A stretch of DNA of 38,370 nt from Lacticaseibacillus hegangensis (lineage in GTDB: Bacteria; Bacillota; Bacilli; Lactobacillales; Lactobacillaceae): positions 1 to 38,370 of the forward strand of contig NZ_RHOL01000025.1 of assembly GCF_003946465.1 (NCBI RefSeq), written 5' to 3'. Every line of letters begins with the position of its first letter. Position 1 is the first letter of the stretch. Under the pieces are notes generated by a model. That model saw only the letters and a list, made by a program, of their open reading frames with translations, did not search any database and was not told where the DNA came from. Made by a program: the position numbers and the translations under genes. Shown in pieces: positions 7,902 to 17,181 of the stretch.

Positions 7902-10607
7902 ATGGACAGTCCCGATGGTCAGAGGTCGATGACCCATTCTGAGGTGTCTGCATTGCAGCAGGAGTTAAAGGTGCCGGATCTGGAGGCTGGGTTATCCAGC
8001 CAGGAGGCCGCCAAACGCTTGGCGGAAAACGGGCCGAACGCGCTGGAATCGCACACCACCCCGAAGTGGGTCATCTTCATTCGCCAGTTCAACAGCCTGA
8101 TCATTTATATTTTGATTGGCGCCGCCGTACTGACAACTGTGATGGGGCACATGACCGATACGATTATTATCGGCCTGGTTATCATCATCAACGCGATTAT
8201 TGGGTATTCGCAGGAGAACAACGCCTCAAACGCCCTGGAGCGGATCAAGCAGATGCTGTCGCACGAGGCGACGGTCTACCGCGACGGCGACCGCGTCGAT
8301 GTCGATGCGGCCGACCTGGTCGTGGGCGACGTCGTGTTCCTCGAGGCAGGCGACAACGTGCCGGCCGACCTGCGGCTGTTTGACATCGACAACTTATCGA
8401 TGCAGGAGGCGGCGCTGACCGGGGAATCCAACTCGGTCGAGAAAACGGTCGACCCGCTGCCGGCCAACACGCCGCTGGCTGAGCGCACCAACATGGCCTT
8501 CGCCTCCACCGCAGTCGCGACGGGTTCGGGCATGGGCCTGGTCGTCGCGACCGGGAAAAACACCGAGCTGGGGAAAATTTCCCAGGCGGTCGCCGATGTG
8601 CGCAAGGGCAAGACGCCGATGATGACCGAGCTCGACAACCTGGGCAAGGGCATTTCGTACGCTATTTTGGCCGCTGCGGTGATTCTTTTTGCGCTGGGCA
8701 TGTGGTCTGGCCATTATTCGGTCGGCACGCTCGCACTGGCGGTCGTCACCATGGTTGTCGGCTCGATGCCTGAAGGCCTGCCCGCGACCACCTCTGTCGT
8801 GCTTGCGATGGGCATGCAGCAGCTGGTCAAAAAGGAAAACACGATTGTCAAAACGCTCCCGGCCGTCGAGACGCTGGGCTCAGTTGACGTGATCGCGACG
8901 GATAAAACCGGCACGCTGACGAAAAACGAAATGACGATCACCAACATCATCACGCCGCACCACGAATACACGGTGTCTGGCACGGGGTACGCGCCGACCG
9001 GTGAGTTCAGCCTGCGCGGCAAGCCGGTAGCTGCCAAGGACCGCGCGGATCTGCGTGACCTGCTGATTGCCGGCTTTGAAGCCAACGACACGACGCTGGC
9101 CGAGATCGACGGCAAGTACGAAATCAACGGCGAGCCGACAGACGGGTCCTTTTTAACGGCGTACCACAAGGGGTTTGAAGACGAGCCGGACTACGAAGAG
9201 CTCGACATGCTTCCGTTCGACTCGGACTACCGTTACATGGCCAAGTTGATGCAGCTGCCAAACGGTCAGCACCGCCTGTTCGTCAAAGGCTCGCCCGACA
9301 AGGTGCTGCCGATGGCGGAGGCGGCCGACCCGTCGTTTGACACCGAGCACTACCTCGAGTTGACGCGCACGTACTCCAAGCAGGGGATGCGCGTCATCGC
9401 CGTCGCCGCCGAGGACCTGCCGGACAGCGTTGACGAAATCACCGAGGGCTTGTGCGAGCACGGGGTGACCTTCCTGGGCCTGGCGGTCATCATCGACCCG
9501 CCGCGCGAGGAAGTCATCGCGTCGATTAAACAGATGCGCATGGCGGGCGTCAAGGTCCGCATGATCACTGGCGATCACCCTGACACCGCCCTGGCCATTG
9601 CCAAAAAGCTTGGCCTGGCGGACAGCCCCACGGTCGTCACCGGCACGGAGCTGGCGGAAATGAACGACAAGGACCGCACGCAGGCGATGATTTCGACTGA
9701 CGTCTTCGCCCGCACCACGCCGGCCGACAAGCTGGCGATCGTCACCGCGCTCCAGGAAGCCGGCAACGTCACCGCGATGGTCGGCGATGGGGTCAACGAC
9801 GCGCCGGCGCTGAAAAAGGCCGATATTGGCGTCGCGATGGGTGAGTCCGGGACCGACGTGGCCAAGGACGCCGCTGACATGATCCTGACCGACGACAAGT
9901 TCACGACGATGGAAAAAGCCATCGCGCAGGGCCGCCGAATCTACGATAACATCAAAAAGAGTATCCTGTTCCTGCTGCCGACGTCGTTTGCCGAAGGGCT
10001 GATCATCGCGATCACTATTCTGACGCAGGACAACATGCCACTGAACGCCAGCCAGATGCTGTGGATCAACATGGTGTCGGCCATCACGATTCAGTTCGCG
10101 TTCATCTGGGAGCCGGCCGAGCCGGGCATCATGGCCCGCCCGCCGCGCTCCAACACCGCTTCAATGATGAACTGGCACGACGTTTTTCAAATGGCCTACG
10201 TGTCGATCATGATCTCAGGTGTCGGCCTGCTCGCGCACGACTGGCTGCTGGACGGCGGCTATGTCAACGCGGCGGTGGCCTCGACGATGATGGTCAACAT
10301 CATCATCCTGGGTAAGATTTTCTACCTGTTCAACATTCGCACCCACGCGCTGGCGCTGTCGAAGCAGTTCTTCTCTAACCCGATGGCGTTCGCCGTGATT
10401 GCGGCGATGATGGTGCTGCAGCTGTCGTTCACCTACATTCCGTTCATGCAGGACGTCTTCCGCACCGCGGGCATGTCCTGGCTGGAGTGGGGCGTGGCGG
10501 TCGGCGCCGGCGTCATCACCCTGGCGGTCACCGAGTGCGACAAAATGATCCGTCTGGCCTACCGCAAGTGGGCGCACCGCACCCACACGGCGGAAGTCGC
10601 TAAGTAA
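7902..10607 (+). CDS. P2-type cation-transporting ATPase
   Basis: A 901-residue P-type ATPase in domain order: cation_ATPase_N at about 11-80, first helix pair, actuator domain with TGES at 173-176, the transmembrane-4 motif PEGLP at 290-294, phosphorylation site DKTGT with D334, nucleotide-binding domain, hinge GDGVND near 629-634, and six C-terminal helices. PEGLP (not PEGLL) points to calcium- or manganese-type P2A pumps, but the ion is not certain. The start has AAAAGGA upstream; ATG at 7929 (MTHSEV) is a possible alternative. It is monocistronic, with its own promoter and terminator. Codon use is strongly GC-rich, unlike both neighbouring operons, suggesting it belongs to the genome backbone. 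Confidence 0.92.
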   Translation: MDSPDGQRSMTHSEVSALQQELKVPDLEAGLSSQEAAKRLAENGPNALESHTTPKWVIFIRQFNSLIIYILIGAAVLTTVMGHMTDTIIIGLVIIINAIIGYSQENNASNALERIKQMLSHEATVYRDGDRVDVDAADLVVGDVVFLEAGDNVPADLRLFDIDNLSMQEAALTGESNSVEKTVDPLPANTPLAERTNMAFASTAVATGSGMGLVVATGKNTELGKISQAVADVRKGKTPMMTELDNLGKGISYAILAAAVILFALGMWSGHYSVGTLALAVVTMVVGSMPEGLPATTSVVLAMGMQQLVKKENTIVKTLPAVETLGSVDVIATDKTGTLTKNEMTITNIITPHHEYTVSGTGYAPTGEFSLRGKPVAAKDRADLRDLLIAGFEANDTTLAEIDGKYEINGEPTDGSFLTAYHKGFEDEPDYEELDMLPFDSDYRYMAKLMQLPNGQHRLFVKGSPDKVLPMAEAADPSFDTEHYLELTRTYSKQGMRVIAVAAEDLPDSVDEITEGLCEHGVTFLGLAVIIDPPREEVIASIKQMRMAGVKVRMITGDHPDTALAIAKKLGLADSPTVVTGTELAEMNDKDRTQAMISTDVFARTTPADKLAIVTALQEAGNVTAMVGDGVNDAPALKKADIGVAMGESGTDVAKDAADMILTDDKFTTMEKAIAQGRRIYDNIKKSILFLLPTSFAEGLIIAITILTQDNMPLNASQMLWINMVSAITIQFAFIWEPAEPGIMARPPRSNTASMMNWHDVFQMAYVSIMISGVGLLAHDWLLDGGYVNAAVASTMMVNIIILGKIFYLFNIRTHALALSKQFFSNPMAFAVIAAMMVLQLSFTYIPFMQDVFRTAGMSWLEWGVAVGAGVITLAVTECDKMIRLAYRKWAHRTHTAEVAK

Positions 10608-10625
10608 AGCTCATACCCAAGCAAA

Positions 10626-10660
10626 GCCCAGATTCGCAAATTGCGAACATGGGCCTTTTT
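10626..10660 (+). terminator. Terminator after the cation ATPase
   Basis: GCCCAGATTCGC (10626-10637) pairs imperfectly with GCGAACATGGGC (10643-10654), followed by CTTTTT. The hairpin is a diverged copy of the perfect one at 18871-18900. Confidence 0.8.
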
Positions 10661-10670
10661 ATGCATCGTC

Positions 10671-10796
10671 TTAAGTGCGCTGCTGGCGCCGGTGCGTGAA
10701 CCCAGCCAACCAGGTAGCTGCTAAGCTGGCGAAGAGGCCAACCAGTGGAAGCAGGATGCCCAGGTGCCCGGCGAGGAGCTTGTGCTTTTGCTATAT
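10671..10796 (-). pseudogene. Decayed DUF3955 membrane protein gene
   Basis: On the minus strand this segment matches the intact DUF3955 gene at 18913-19140. The C-terminal residues GLFASL...LAGFTHRRQQRT-stop align with GLFASLVSYLVAGFTHGQRQHA. Relative to the intact copy, 99 bases (33 codons) are missing, with the junction at a short AGGCC present at both edges of the deleted stretch in the intact gene. The Shine-Dalgarno AAAAGGAG (plus-strand 10805-10812) survives, but the start has become ATA followed by TAG. Small compensating indels are also visible. It sits just after the ATPase terminator, as the intact gene sits after the MurQ terminator. Confidence 0.75.
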
Positions 10797-10812
10797 CCGT
10801 TTGTCTCCTTTT

Positions 10813-11218
10813 GTTTCTACGCCTAGTTCAGCGGGGGGCCAAGGTACGGAGGAAGACCGTTATGAGTTTTAGGCAATATTAGGATGATAATCCAAATGTT
10901 TTGCAGAAGGTCGTTTCACTTTGGCTCGGATTTTTCAACAGAATAAACTTAGCGATTCAACCTGGCGATATGTACATTGCATCCTGCCATATTCTAATGC
11001 CAGTGCCGAAAAGATTCTGTTATTTTTTCGCAACGCAATGGTACAGGTGGGCAATGAAAACAATCACGTTTCAACCTGTACCAATTTCCTGATAGATACC
11101 GGTAGTTCACCATTGAATTATTTCACACATCTTCCTAATGGTGATTATGGTGGGATTTAAACGAACAAAGAGGCCCTTAAAAATAACACAGTGAAATCAA
11201 ATTTCAAAAAAATTGGTA
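10813..11218. other. Long untranslated or degenerate stretch upstream of the MurNAc operon
   Basis: An AT-rich region with no gene I can defend. An open frame at 10921-11160 (TTG start, ending LPNGDYGGI-stop) has no ribosome binding site and no family I recognise. It contains two inverted repeats: TGGTACAGGT/ACCTGTACCA (11039-11083) and CACCATT/AATGGTG (about 11110-11144). It may be gene remnant, leader or regulatory DNA. Confidence 0.4.
11039..11083. repeat. 10-bp perfect inverted repeat with 25-base spacer
   Basis: TGGTACAGGT (11039-11048) and ACCTGTACCA (11074-11083) are perfect complements. A weaker inner TGAAA/TTTCA pair lies in the spacer. No T-run follows, so it is not an obvious terminator. 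Confidence 0.7.
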
Positions 11219-11246
11219 TTGAAAATATATTTCTAACCGCTAAACT
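11219..11246 (+). promoter_or_regulatory. Candidate promoter of the peptidoglycan-recycling operon
   Basis: TTGAAA (11219-11224) and TAAACT (11241-11246) have a 16-base spacer and lie 113 bases before the EIIC start. The next gap of this size is only after murQ, so this promoter probably serves all seven genes. Confidence 0.55.
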
Positions 11247-11256
11247 GAAGGCGTAA

Positions 11257-11270
11257 AGAAAGCGCATACA
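11257..11270 (+). promoter_or_regulatory. Candidate catabolite-responsive element (cre)
   Basis: AGAAAGCGCATACA fits the CcpA consensus TGWAANCGNTNWCA with two mismatches. It lies just downstream of the candidate -10 box, where CcpA binding would repress. Confidence 0.35.
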
Positions 11271-11358
11271 TTTAGGGGGCGAAATCTGATGGGCACATAG
11301 TGTTTGTTCGGACTTTTTGGCACTCATTCACAATTAAATCGAAAGGACGGCTATTGTC

Positions 11359-12681
11359 ATGCAAAGGATTACTGGCTTTATTGAAAAACGTATCGCGCCG
11401 CCACTCATCAAATTTTCAAATCTGAAGTATGTTCAAGTAATCCAGCGAAACGGGCTTGGTATCATGAGCCTGCTGGTTATTGGCTCTCTGTTCACGCTGG
11501 TTGCATCATTTCCTATCCCAGCCTGGTTGACCTTCCTCGGTGATTTCCGTTGGACTATCGCTCAAGCCGCTGGAGTTGGGACTAGCTTTATCGCGCTGTA
11601 CACGGTCTGCACAACGTCCTATGCGTTGGTGGAATGGTACAACAAGAATCGCGGTGAAAAGACGGACATTATGCCGCCGATGATCTTGGCAATCGCGTCC
11701 TATCTGCTGCTGAATCCAGTTCAGACAGTTGCGACTGTTGTCAAAGGCAGCAAGACTCCCGGAACCTTTACCGGCGTCTCGACCGCATACATGGGTGCGA
11801 TGGGGGTATTTGCTGGGATCATCGTTGGGATTGTCACGGTTGAAATTTACCGTTTCTTTGTCAATCGTCATCTGACAATTAAGCTGCCATCGAATGTACC
11901 ACCGATGGTATCCAGCGCATTTGTCGCACTGATTCCAAGTTTCGTGGTTATTGTGTTCTGGTGGTTGATTGGTTCAGTCCTGAAGATCAATATTCCAGAT
12001 GCGATTGCAAACATCTTTAAACCCTTGATTTCAGTTTCTGATACACCATGGGCGATGATGATTGCTACGTTGCTCAACCGTGGCCTGTGGTCAGTCGGGA
12101 TTCACGGTGGGAATATTGTCGGCGGTGTCCTTGGCACCTTCTGGACGCAGATGGTCGCCGCGAACCAGGCCGCCTTTACGAAAGGTATTGCACTGCCTTA
12201 CACGTTCACAAGTATCTTCCAAGATGTCTACATTATGACTGGGATGGTGCCGTTGTCTGTTGCTTTACTGCTCACCAAATCCAAGCGCTATCGTGGGATG
12301 GGGGCACTGGGCATTGTCCCAGCGGCGTTTAACATCGGTGAACCACTTATCTTCGGTTTGCCAATTATGCTGAACCCATTGATGATGATTCCATTTGTTC
12401 TGAGTTCGGTTGTTATGGATATTGCCGCTACTGTTCTTGTTATGCTGAAGTGGTTGCCAGTCCCAGCGTTGTCAGTACCTTGGATCACACCGGCACCGAT
12501 CAAAGCTTATCTTGCAACCGGTGGGAATATCTGGGCAGTTGTCTTTGTTCTTGCCGGCTGGGTTGTGACATTCATGATCTATTATCCTTTCGTGGCCTCT
12601 CTGGATAAGGCAGAGCGCACTGGTGCACTGAAGACAGATAGTCTTGGAACAACAGGCGACGAGTCAGCAACGGAAGCATAG
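11359..12681 (+). CDS. PTS lactose/cellobiose-family EIIC, probable muropeptide-sugar permease
   Basis: A 440-residue membrane protein of the LacE/CelB EIIC family. About ten hydrophobic segments are visible, with the conserved GIHGGN loop and the NIGEPLIFGLPIMLNP motif that marks these EIIC domains. The start ATG follows CGAAAGGACGG. No EIIA or EIIB domain is fused or encoded nearby. It heads the MupG-NagZ-MurR-MurQ operon, so the likely cargo is MurNAc-GlcNAc or MurNAc, phosphorylated on entry. The classical MurNAc transporter MurP is a glucose-family EIIBC, so this would be a non-orthologous replacement. Family assignment is firm; substrate is inferred only from neighbours. Confidence 0.85.
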   Translation: MQRITGFIEKRIAPPLIKFSNLKYVQVIQRNGLGIMSLLVIGSLFTLVASFPIPAWLTFLGDFRWTIAQAAGVGTSFIALYTVCTTSYALVEWYNKNRGEKTDIMPPMILAIASYLLLNPVQTVATVVKGSKTPGTFTGVSTAYMGAMGVFAGIIVGIVTVEIYRFFVNRHLTIKLPSNVPPMVSSAFVALIPSFVVIVFWWLIGSVLKINIPDAIANIFKPLISVSDTPWAMMIATLLNRGLWSVGIHGGNIVGGVLGTFWTQMVAANQAAFTKGIALPYTFTSIFQDVYIMTGMVPLSVALLLTKSKRYRGMGALGIVPAAFNIGEPLIFGLPIMLNPLMMIPFVLSSVVMDIAATVLVMLKWLPVPALSVPWITPAPIKAYLATGGNIWAVVFVLAGWVVTFMIYYPFVASLDKAERTGALKTDSLGTTGDESATEA

Positions 12682-12702
12682 CAACCAATCTGGGGGTAAA
12701 TT

Positions 12703-13737
12703 ATGCTGGGGATTTCAGTTTACTTTAAGACTTTTGATCCTGACTATGTGAAACAAGCGACGAAAAATGGCATTAAATTTATCTTTACGTCACTGCATAT
12801 TCCTGAGGAGGATTTCACCGACATCACTGGACGTGTCGAGGAATTGTTAGCCCTTTGCAAACAAGAAGGGGTCATGCTTGTTCCTGACGTTTCACCAGTT
12901 ACCTTTGAAAAATTGAATCTTAAATCCGGTGATTTTGAGGCTCTGAAAAAGATGGGGTTCCGTGCATTACGCCTGGACTGGGGGTTTAATGATTTTGACT
13001 TACTGAGTCGCCTTCAGAAAGACTTTACATTGTTTCTCAACGCTAGTGTGCTGAGTAAGGAATACTTGAATGATGCTAAGGCACATGGCGTTGATTTCGC
13101 AAAAGTTCATGCTTCCCATAATTTTTACCCCAAGCTAGAAACGGGTCTTTCGAAAGACCGGTTTAATGCAATTAATCAAAACTACATCGGCACACCGGTG
13201 CATGTCTTAGCTTTTGTACCAGGTGATCAACTTAAGCGATTTCCGTTTTATCAAGGGTTACCTACACTGGAGACGCAGCGTGGTCAGAACCCATATGTCA
13301 GTGCGGTTGAACTGATAAACGAGTTTGGCGTAACAGATATTGCTATTGGGGATAGCGAGGCGCGGCTGACTACTCTGGAGAATATTCATCTGTACCAGCA
13401 GGACAAAACGATGACATTGCCAATTATTCCTGAACCTGAGGGGCGCGCGTTGCTAGGCCGGGTACTCGACGTCCGCAAAGATATTCCAGAGCGGATGATT
13501 CGGGTTTCAGTTGAGCGTAAGTCAGACATACCAATCGGCAAAACGGGCGACCGTCCACTTGGGACGATTAGTCAAGATAATCTTCTTGCCGGCCGTTACA
13601 GTGGGGAGATACAGATCAGTAAGAGTGATTTGCCGTTCACTCGTGATGCCAATATTATTGGCTATGTTCACCCGGAGTACACTGGGCTGCTCAAGTTCAT
13701 CGACGGTGAGACCAAATTGTGCTTTGTTGAGGGGTGA
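12703..13737 (+). CDS. mupG: 6-phospho-N-acetylmuramidase MupG (DUF871 family)
   Basis: A 344-residue cytoplasmic protein of the DUF871/MupG family, close to the usual 350-360. Residues 1-230 form a TIM barrel (LGISVYFKTFDPDYV, LVPDVSPVTF, LRLDWGFNDFD, FAKVHASHNFYPKLETGL, IAIGDSEA). The rest is the cyclophilin-like domain (RPLGTISQDNLLAGRYSGEI). In Staphylococcus aureus MupG cleaves MurNAc-6P-GlcNAc to MurNAc-6P and GlcNAc. It starts 21 bases after the EIIC gene, with GGGGG upstream, and ends 5 bases before nagZ. Together with murQ it indicates that the EIIC imports a muramyl disaccharide. Confidence 0.88.
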   Translation: MLGISVYFKTFDPDYVKQATKNGIKFIFTSLHIPEEDFTDITGRVEELLALCKQEGVMLVPDVSPVTFEKLNLKSGDFEALKKMGFRALRLDWGFNDFDLLSRLQKDFTLFLNASVLSKEYLNDAKAHGVDFAKVHASHNFYPKLETGLSKDRFNAINQNYIGTPVHVLAFVPGDQLKRFPFYQGLPTLETQRGQNPYVSAVELINEFGVTDIAIGDSEARLTTLENIHLYQQDKTMTLPIIPEPEGRALLGRVLDVRKDIPERMIRVSVERKSDIPIGKTGDRPLGTISQDNLLAGRYSGEIQISKSDLPFTRDANIIGYVHPEYTGLLKFIDGETKLCFVEG

Positions 13738-13742
13738 AATAA

Positions 13743-15296
13743 ATGACCGAGACGATTGCACAAGAAGCAGGTGAGCTGTTTATCGTCGGGTTTCATGGTA
13801 GTAAGCCGAGCGCAGAAGTCAGGGAGATGATCCGTGAGTATCACGTAAGCGGCATTATCTTGTTTGCTCGAAATATTGAGAGTGCTGGCCAGTTGGCAGC
13901 TTTAACTGATGCGCTTCAAACGGAGGCTCGGCAGGCTGGATATACTGAACCGCTGCTTATCGCCCTTGACCAAGAGAATGGCGTGATTCGGCGTATCGAG
14001 GCCGGAGTAAGCCTATTGCCAGGAGCAATGGCTCTGGCAGCCACCGGCGACCCAGAAAATGCGGCACGTTCTTATGCTGCGAGTGCTAAAGAATTGTCTG
14101 AGCTTGGGGTGAATTGGAGCCTTGCCCCAGATGCTGATGTGAACACTAATCCAGACAATCCCGTCATCGGAGTACGCTCTTTTGGGGATAATGCTCAGTT
14201 GGTGAGCCAATACGTGGTGCAGGCAATGAATGGGCTCCAACAAAATGGCATTGCAGCATGCTTGAAACATTTTCCTGGTCATGGCAACACGTCGGTTGAT
14301 TCTCATCAAGACTTACCAGTGCTGACGCAGTCACTAGAAGATTTGCAGGGGACAGAGTTGGTCCCTTTTGAAGCCGGGATCAAGAATGGTGTCAACTCTG
14401 TGATGATTGCTCATATTCAGTTTCCTGCCGTCGATCGATTGCTGCCGGCGAGCCTTTCTCCCGTTGTGATATCGACCTTGCTTAGAAAGCGTCTAGCGTT
14501 TAACGGGGTGATTGTGACCGACGACCTCGAAATGAAGGCAATCGCGGATCATTATGGTACCCCAGCAGCTTGTGTTCAAGCGTTGAAGAGTGGTGCTGAT
14601 TTGGCAATGGTCTCCCACGTTTATGAAACACAGAAAGAGTCGATTGCTCGGGTTGTGGCAGCCATAAATGAAGGTGAATTGGTTGAAGCCGATGTGGCTG
14701 AGAAGATTAATCGGCTGAGGGCCTTAAGACGGCGAGTTGGCCGCTGGCAAAATCATTTTGATGCGGAGAAATTCTCAATACTTGTGAACAATGATAACCA
14801 ATTAGCTAATGAACTTTACCAGCATAGTGTGACGGTTGTTCAATCACCTACTCAAATCATTGGTCCTGCGCCATTAGTTGTCACTTTTGATCATCAGCGT
14901 TATTCCCTTGTGGTAGAACACCAGAAGGGAGATAGCGCACTCTTTCGAGCAATATTGGAATACTATCCAGAGGCATCTAAATTGTCGGTAGATTTAACTA
15001 CAGCGACACCGTTGGCAGAACTGTCTGAAATGAAGGATCAGCGGCCTGTGATCGTCGGAACCAGTAACGTTACGGGTTTTAATGATATTCAAGCACAAGC
15101 GGTTAAGATGTTGATCGACCGAGGGCATCCCGTACATGTCGTCGCGATGCGAAACCCTTACGACTGCCGGTGGTTTCCAGCCTTAGCCAGTTATATCGTG
15201 GCGTATGAGCCTACCCCACAGGCGATGCATTGGGCAGCATCGGCATTGGCGAAGAAAGGTAATCCGAGTGGGCGGCTGCCAGTGGTGCTACCATGA
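13743..15296 (+). CDS. nagZ: Beta-N-acetylglucosaminidase NagZ (GH3), cytoplasmic
   Basis: A 517-residue GH3 enzyme. The NagZ signature KHFPGHGNTSVDSH spans 175-188 and supplies the His-Asp acid/base dyad. The nucleophile is D260 in VTDDLEMKAI. LIALDQENGVIRRI (about 72-85) and APDADVNTNPDNPVIGVRSFG (about 129-149) are the substrate-binding loops. The C-terminal region (about 340-517) resembles the second domain of Firmicute NagZ. Unlike Bacillus subtilis NagZ it has no signal peptide, so it should trim GlcNAc from imported muropeptides. It begins 5 bases after mupG, and its stop overlaps the next start as ATGA. Confidence 0.9.
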   Translation: MTETIAQEAGELFIVGFHGSKPSAEVREMIREYHVSGIILFARNIESAGQLAALTDALQTEARQAGYTEPLLIALDQENGVIRRIEAGVSLLPGAMALAATGDPENAARSYAASAKELSELGVNWSLAPDADVNTNPDNPVIGVRSFGDNAQLVSQYVVQAMNGLQQNGIAACLKHFPGHGNTSVDSHQDLPVLTQSLEDLQGTELVPFEAGIKNGVNSVMIAHIQFPAVDRLLPASLSPVVISTLLRKRLAFNGVIVTDDLEMKAIADHYGTPAACVQALKSGADLAMVSHVYETQKESIARVVAAINEGELVEADVAEKINRLRALRRRVGRWQNHFDAEKFSILVNNDNQLANELYQHSVTVVQSPTQIIGPAPLVVTFDHQRYSLVVEHQKGDSALFRAILEYYPEASKLSVDLTTATPLAELSEMKDQRPVIVGTSNVTGFNDIQAQAVKMLIDRGHPVHVVAMRNPYDCRWFPALASYIVAYEPTPQAMHWAASALAKKGNPSGRLPVVLP

Positions 15297-16258
15297 GAGA
15301 AAATGTCGAAGAAATGCTACGAATGGGGCAACAAAAGAAGATATTCTCCCAGGCAGTGCTGGCAATCAAACGTGAAGGCAAGTTGAAATTAATAACGGTA
15401 GGAGATTCTCAACTAGGACAGGCCTCTCGCTTTGACCTTGCCTCGTTGACGAAAATTGTGGGAACGCTGATGGGAGTTTTGAAGCTTTTGTCAGCAGCGC
15501 AGATAACCCTTGAAACTAAACTAGTGTCCATTTTTCCGGAGCTGACCGCCCCTGAGTGGGCTCCAGTGACCATTAAGCACCTGTTGACACATACCAGTGG
15601 CTTAATTTCTTCGTTTAAGTTTTACCATTTGACTAACAAGCCCACGCTCTTTGAAGGTCTGGCAAGAATACTGCCAGGAGCTCAGGGCACGGTTGTGTAC
15701 TCGGATTTGAATTTTATGTGGCTAGGCCTAGTAGTTGAAGCAGTAAGCGGTGAGAATCTTGCGACATTTCTTACTCGCCGGGTGTTCCGCCCACTGGGGA
15801 TGAATGACACTAGCTTTTCTCCAGAATCGGCGATACCAACACGCGAAAAGGGGAGGCCAGATGATCACAACGCTAGCTATTTTGGCGTTCCAGTGGGACA
15901 TGCGGGGTTGTTCAGTTCTGCTACTGACCTGCTCAAGTTCGCAGATTATTGGCTGAATCCGCCAAGCTCAACAGTAGTTGACGCAAGTTGGCTGGCGGCG
16001 AGCATCAAGGTTCAAACGCCTTCTGGGCAACCGCCAAGAGGACTCGGGTGGGTATTGCCTGGAAATCCGGAAAGCTTTTTTGATGATTTTGGTTCCAGTG
16101 CGTATGGGCATACTGGCTATACGGGCACTAGCATTTTGGTTGTTCCGCAGAGAAAGTTGTCAATTGTCCTTTTGACCGATCGTACTCGTCTCGGAGTTGA
16201 TCAACGCTTTCCACAACTTCGGCGTGAGCTTCACTCACTATTGGCAGCAGAACTTTAG
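15293..16258 (+). CDS. AmiE-like serine hydrolase (beta-lactamase fold)
   Basis: A 321-residue class C beta-lactamase-family hydrolase. The SxxK motif is S51-L-T-K54 in FDLASLTKIVG. The second box is YSDLN (about 142-146), where YxN is expected. HTGYTG near the C-terminus replaces the KTG box. Its position between nagZ and murR matches AmiE (YbbE) in the B. subtilis murQ-murR-murP-amiE-nagZ locus. AmiE is an exo-acting MurNAc-L-alanine amidase that strips the peptide from muropeptides. This version lacks a signal peptide and is shorter, suggesting cytoplasmic action. Other members are esterases or D-amino peptidases, so the amidase role is contextual. Confidence 0.75.
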   Translation: MRENVEEMLRMGQQKKIFSQAVLAIKREGKLKLITVGDSQLGQASRFDLASLTKIVGTLMGVLKLLSAAQITLETKLVSIFPELTAPEWAPVTIKHLLTHTSGLISSFKFYHLTNKPTLFEGLARILPGAQGTVVYSDLNFMWLGLVVEAVSGENLATFLTRRVFRPLGMNDTSFSPESAIPTREKGRPDDHNASYFGVPVGHAGLFSSATDLLKFADYWLNPPSSTVVDASWLAASIKVQTPSGQPPRGLGWVLPGNPESFFDDFGSSAYGHTGYTGTSILVVPQRKLSIVLLTDRTRLGVDQRFPQLRRELHSLLAAEL

Positions 16259-16281
16259 GCTTGGAAAGGCAAGGTGACGTG

Positions 16282-17181
16282 ATGAATATCATCCAGCAAG
16301 TAGCAAGTATTGGGAGCCGGCTGACGCCTGCGGAGCATCGCGTTGCTAGTTATATTATTGATTATCCAGAATTAGTACTGAAACAAAATGTCGGTCAGCT
16401 GGCCCAAGCTTCAGGGTCCAGTCCGGCCTCTGTTGTGAGGTTCTTCAAACGGGCGAATTTTGGTAATCTCGCCCAGTTTAAAATTAATTTATCCTCTGAG
16501 TTGGCTAAGCAAAGTGGGCAACGAAGTCGGGATGTTGATCCGCACGATGACTATGAAATTGTGAAGCAGAAGTTGTTGGATAATTCTATACAGTCACTTT
16601 ATCAAACGGGAGACACGTTAGCTAAGGGCATCGTTTTAGACGTGGTTGAACAAATACATAATGCCAAACGAATCTATTTACTGGGTATCGGTGCCTCTTA
16701 TCTGGTAGCGGAAAATATTGTCCAGAAGTGGATGCGGGCTGGGGTCACAATGCAAATGTACCAGGAACTGAACGTGTTCCTTCCGCTTGTTGAAACTGCA
16801 GGTCCGAACGATCTTTTCTGGTTCATTTCAAATTCTGGCAAGACTCCGGAGATTGTGTGGGCCGCTTCAGCCGTCAAAAAACGAGGTCTGAAAAGTGTTT
16901 CTTTGACCAAGGTAGGCGATAACGAGTTGTCCCGCGTGACTCGCTGGCAATTGCATACAGCCAGCCCGCTTGAAACTGAAGTTCGGAGCGCTGCAACAAA
17001 TTCGCTGTTATCGCAATTCTTGGTGATCGATATTGTGTATTATTTCTACCTGAGTCAGTACTACGATGAGATTGCTGACAATATCAATCGGACTCACGGG
17101 ATTATCGCGGAATACCATCAAGCACTGGCCGACAACACGAAGACAACAAGGACTGAGACAAATGGCTCTAATCACAATTAA
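16282..17181 (+). CDS. murR: RpiR-family regulator, MurR-like
   Basis: A 299-residue RpiR-type repressor/activator. The N-terminal helix-turn-helix (about 1-75) includes LTPAEHRVASYIIDYPE and VGQLAQASGSSPASVVRFFKRANFG. A SIS sugar-phosphate domain follows (about 105-270; LLGIGASYLVAENIVQKW, WFISNSGKTPEIVWAA). I chose ATG 16282, after AAGGTGA, rather than the upstream TTG at 16261. In MurNAc operons MurR senses MurNAc-6-phosphate, so auto-regulation of this operon is expected. Its 3' end overlaps the esterase start by 20 bases. Gene symbol assigned from family plus context. Confidence 0.8.
   Translation: MNIIQQVASIGSRLTPAEHRVASYIIDYPELVLKQNVGQLAQASGSSPASVVRFFKRANFGNLAQFKINLSSELAKQSGQRSRDVDPHDDYEIVKQKLLDNSIQSLYQTGDTLAKGIVLDVVEQIHNAKRIYLLGIGASYLVAENIVQKWMRAGVTMQMYQELNVFLPLVETAGPNDLFWFISNSGKTPEIVWAASAVKKRGLKSVSLTKVGDNELSRVTRWQLHTASPLETEVRSAATNSLLSQFLVIDIVYYFYLSQYYDEIADNINRTHGIIAEYHQALADNTKTTRTETNGSNHN

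Noticed and set aside
10921-11160. 79-residue plus-strand frame ending LPNGDYGGI
   Set aside because: TTG start, no Shine-Dalgarno, overlaps an inverted repeat and another frame, and no recognisable family.
11359-12681. Calling the EIIC gene murP
   Set aside because: It belongs to the lactose/cellobiose EIIC family and lacks the EIIB domain of MurP; only its context is MurNAc-related.
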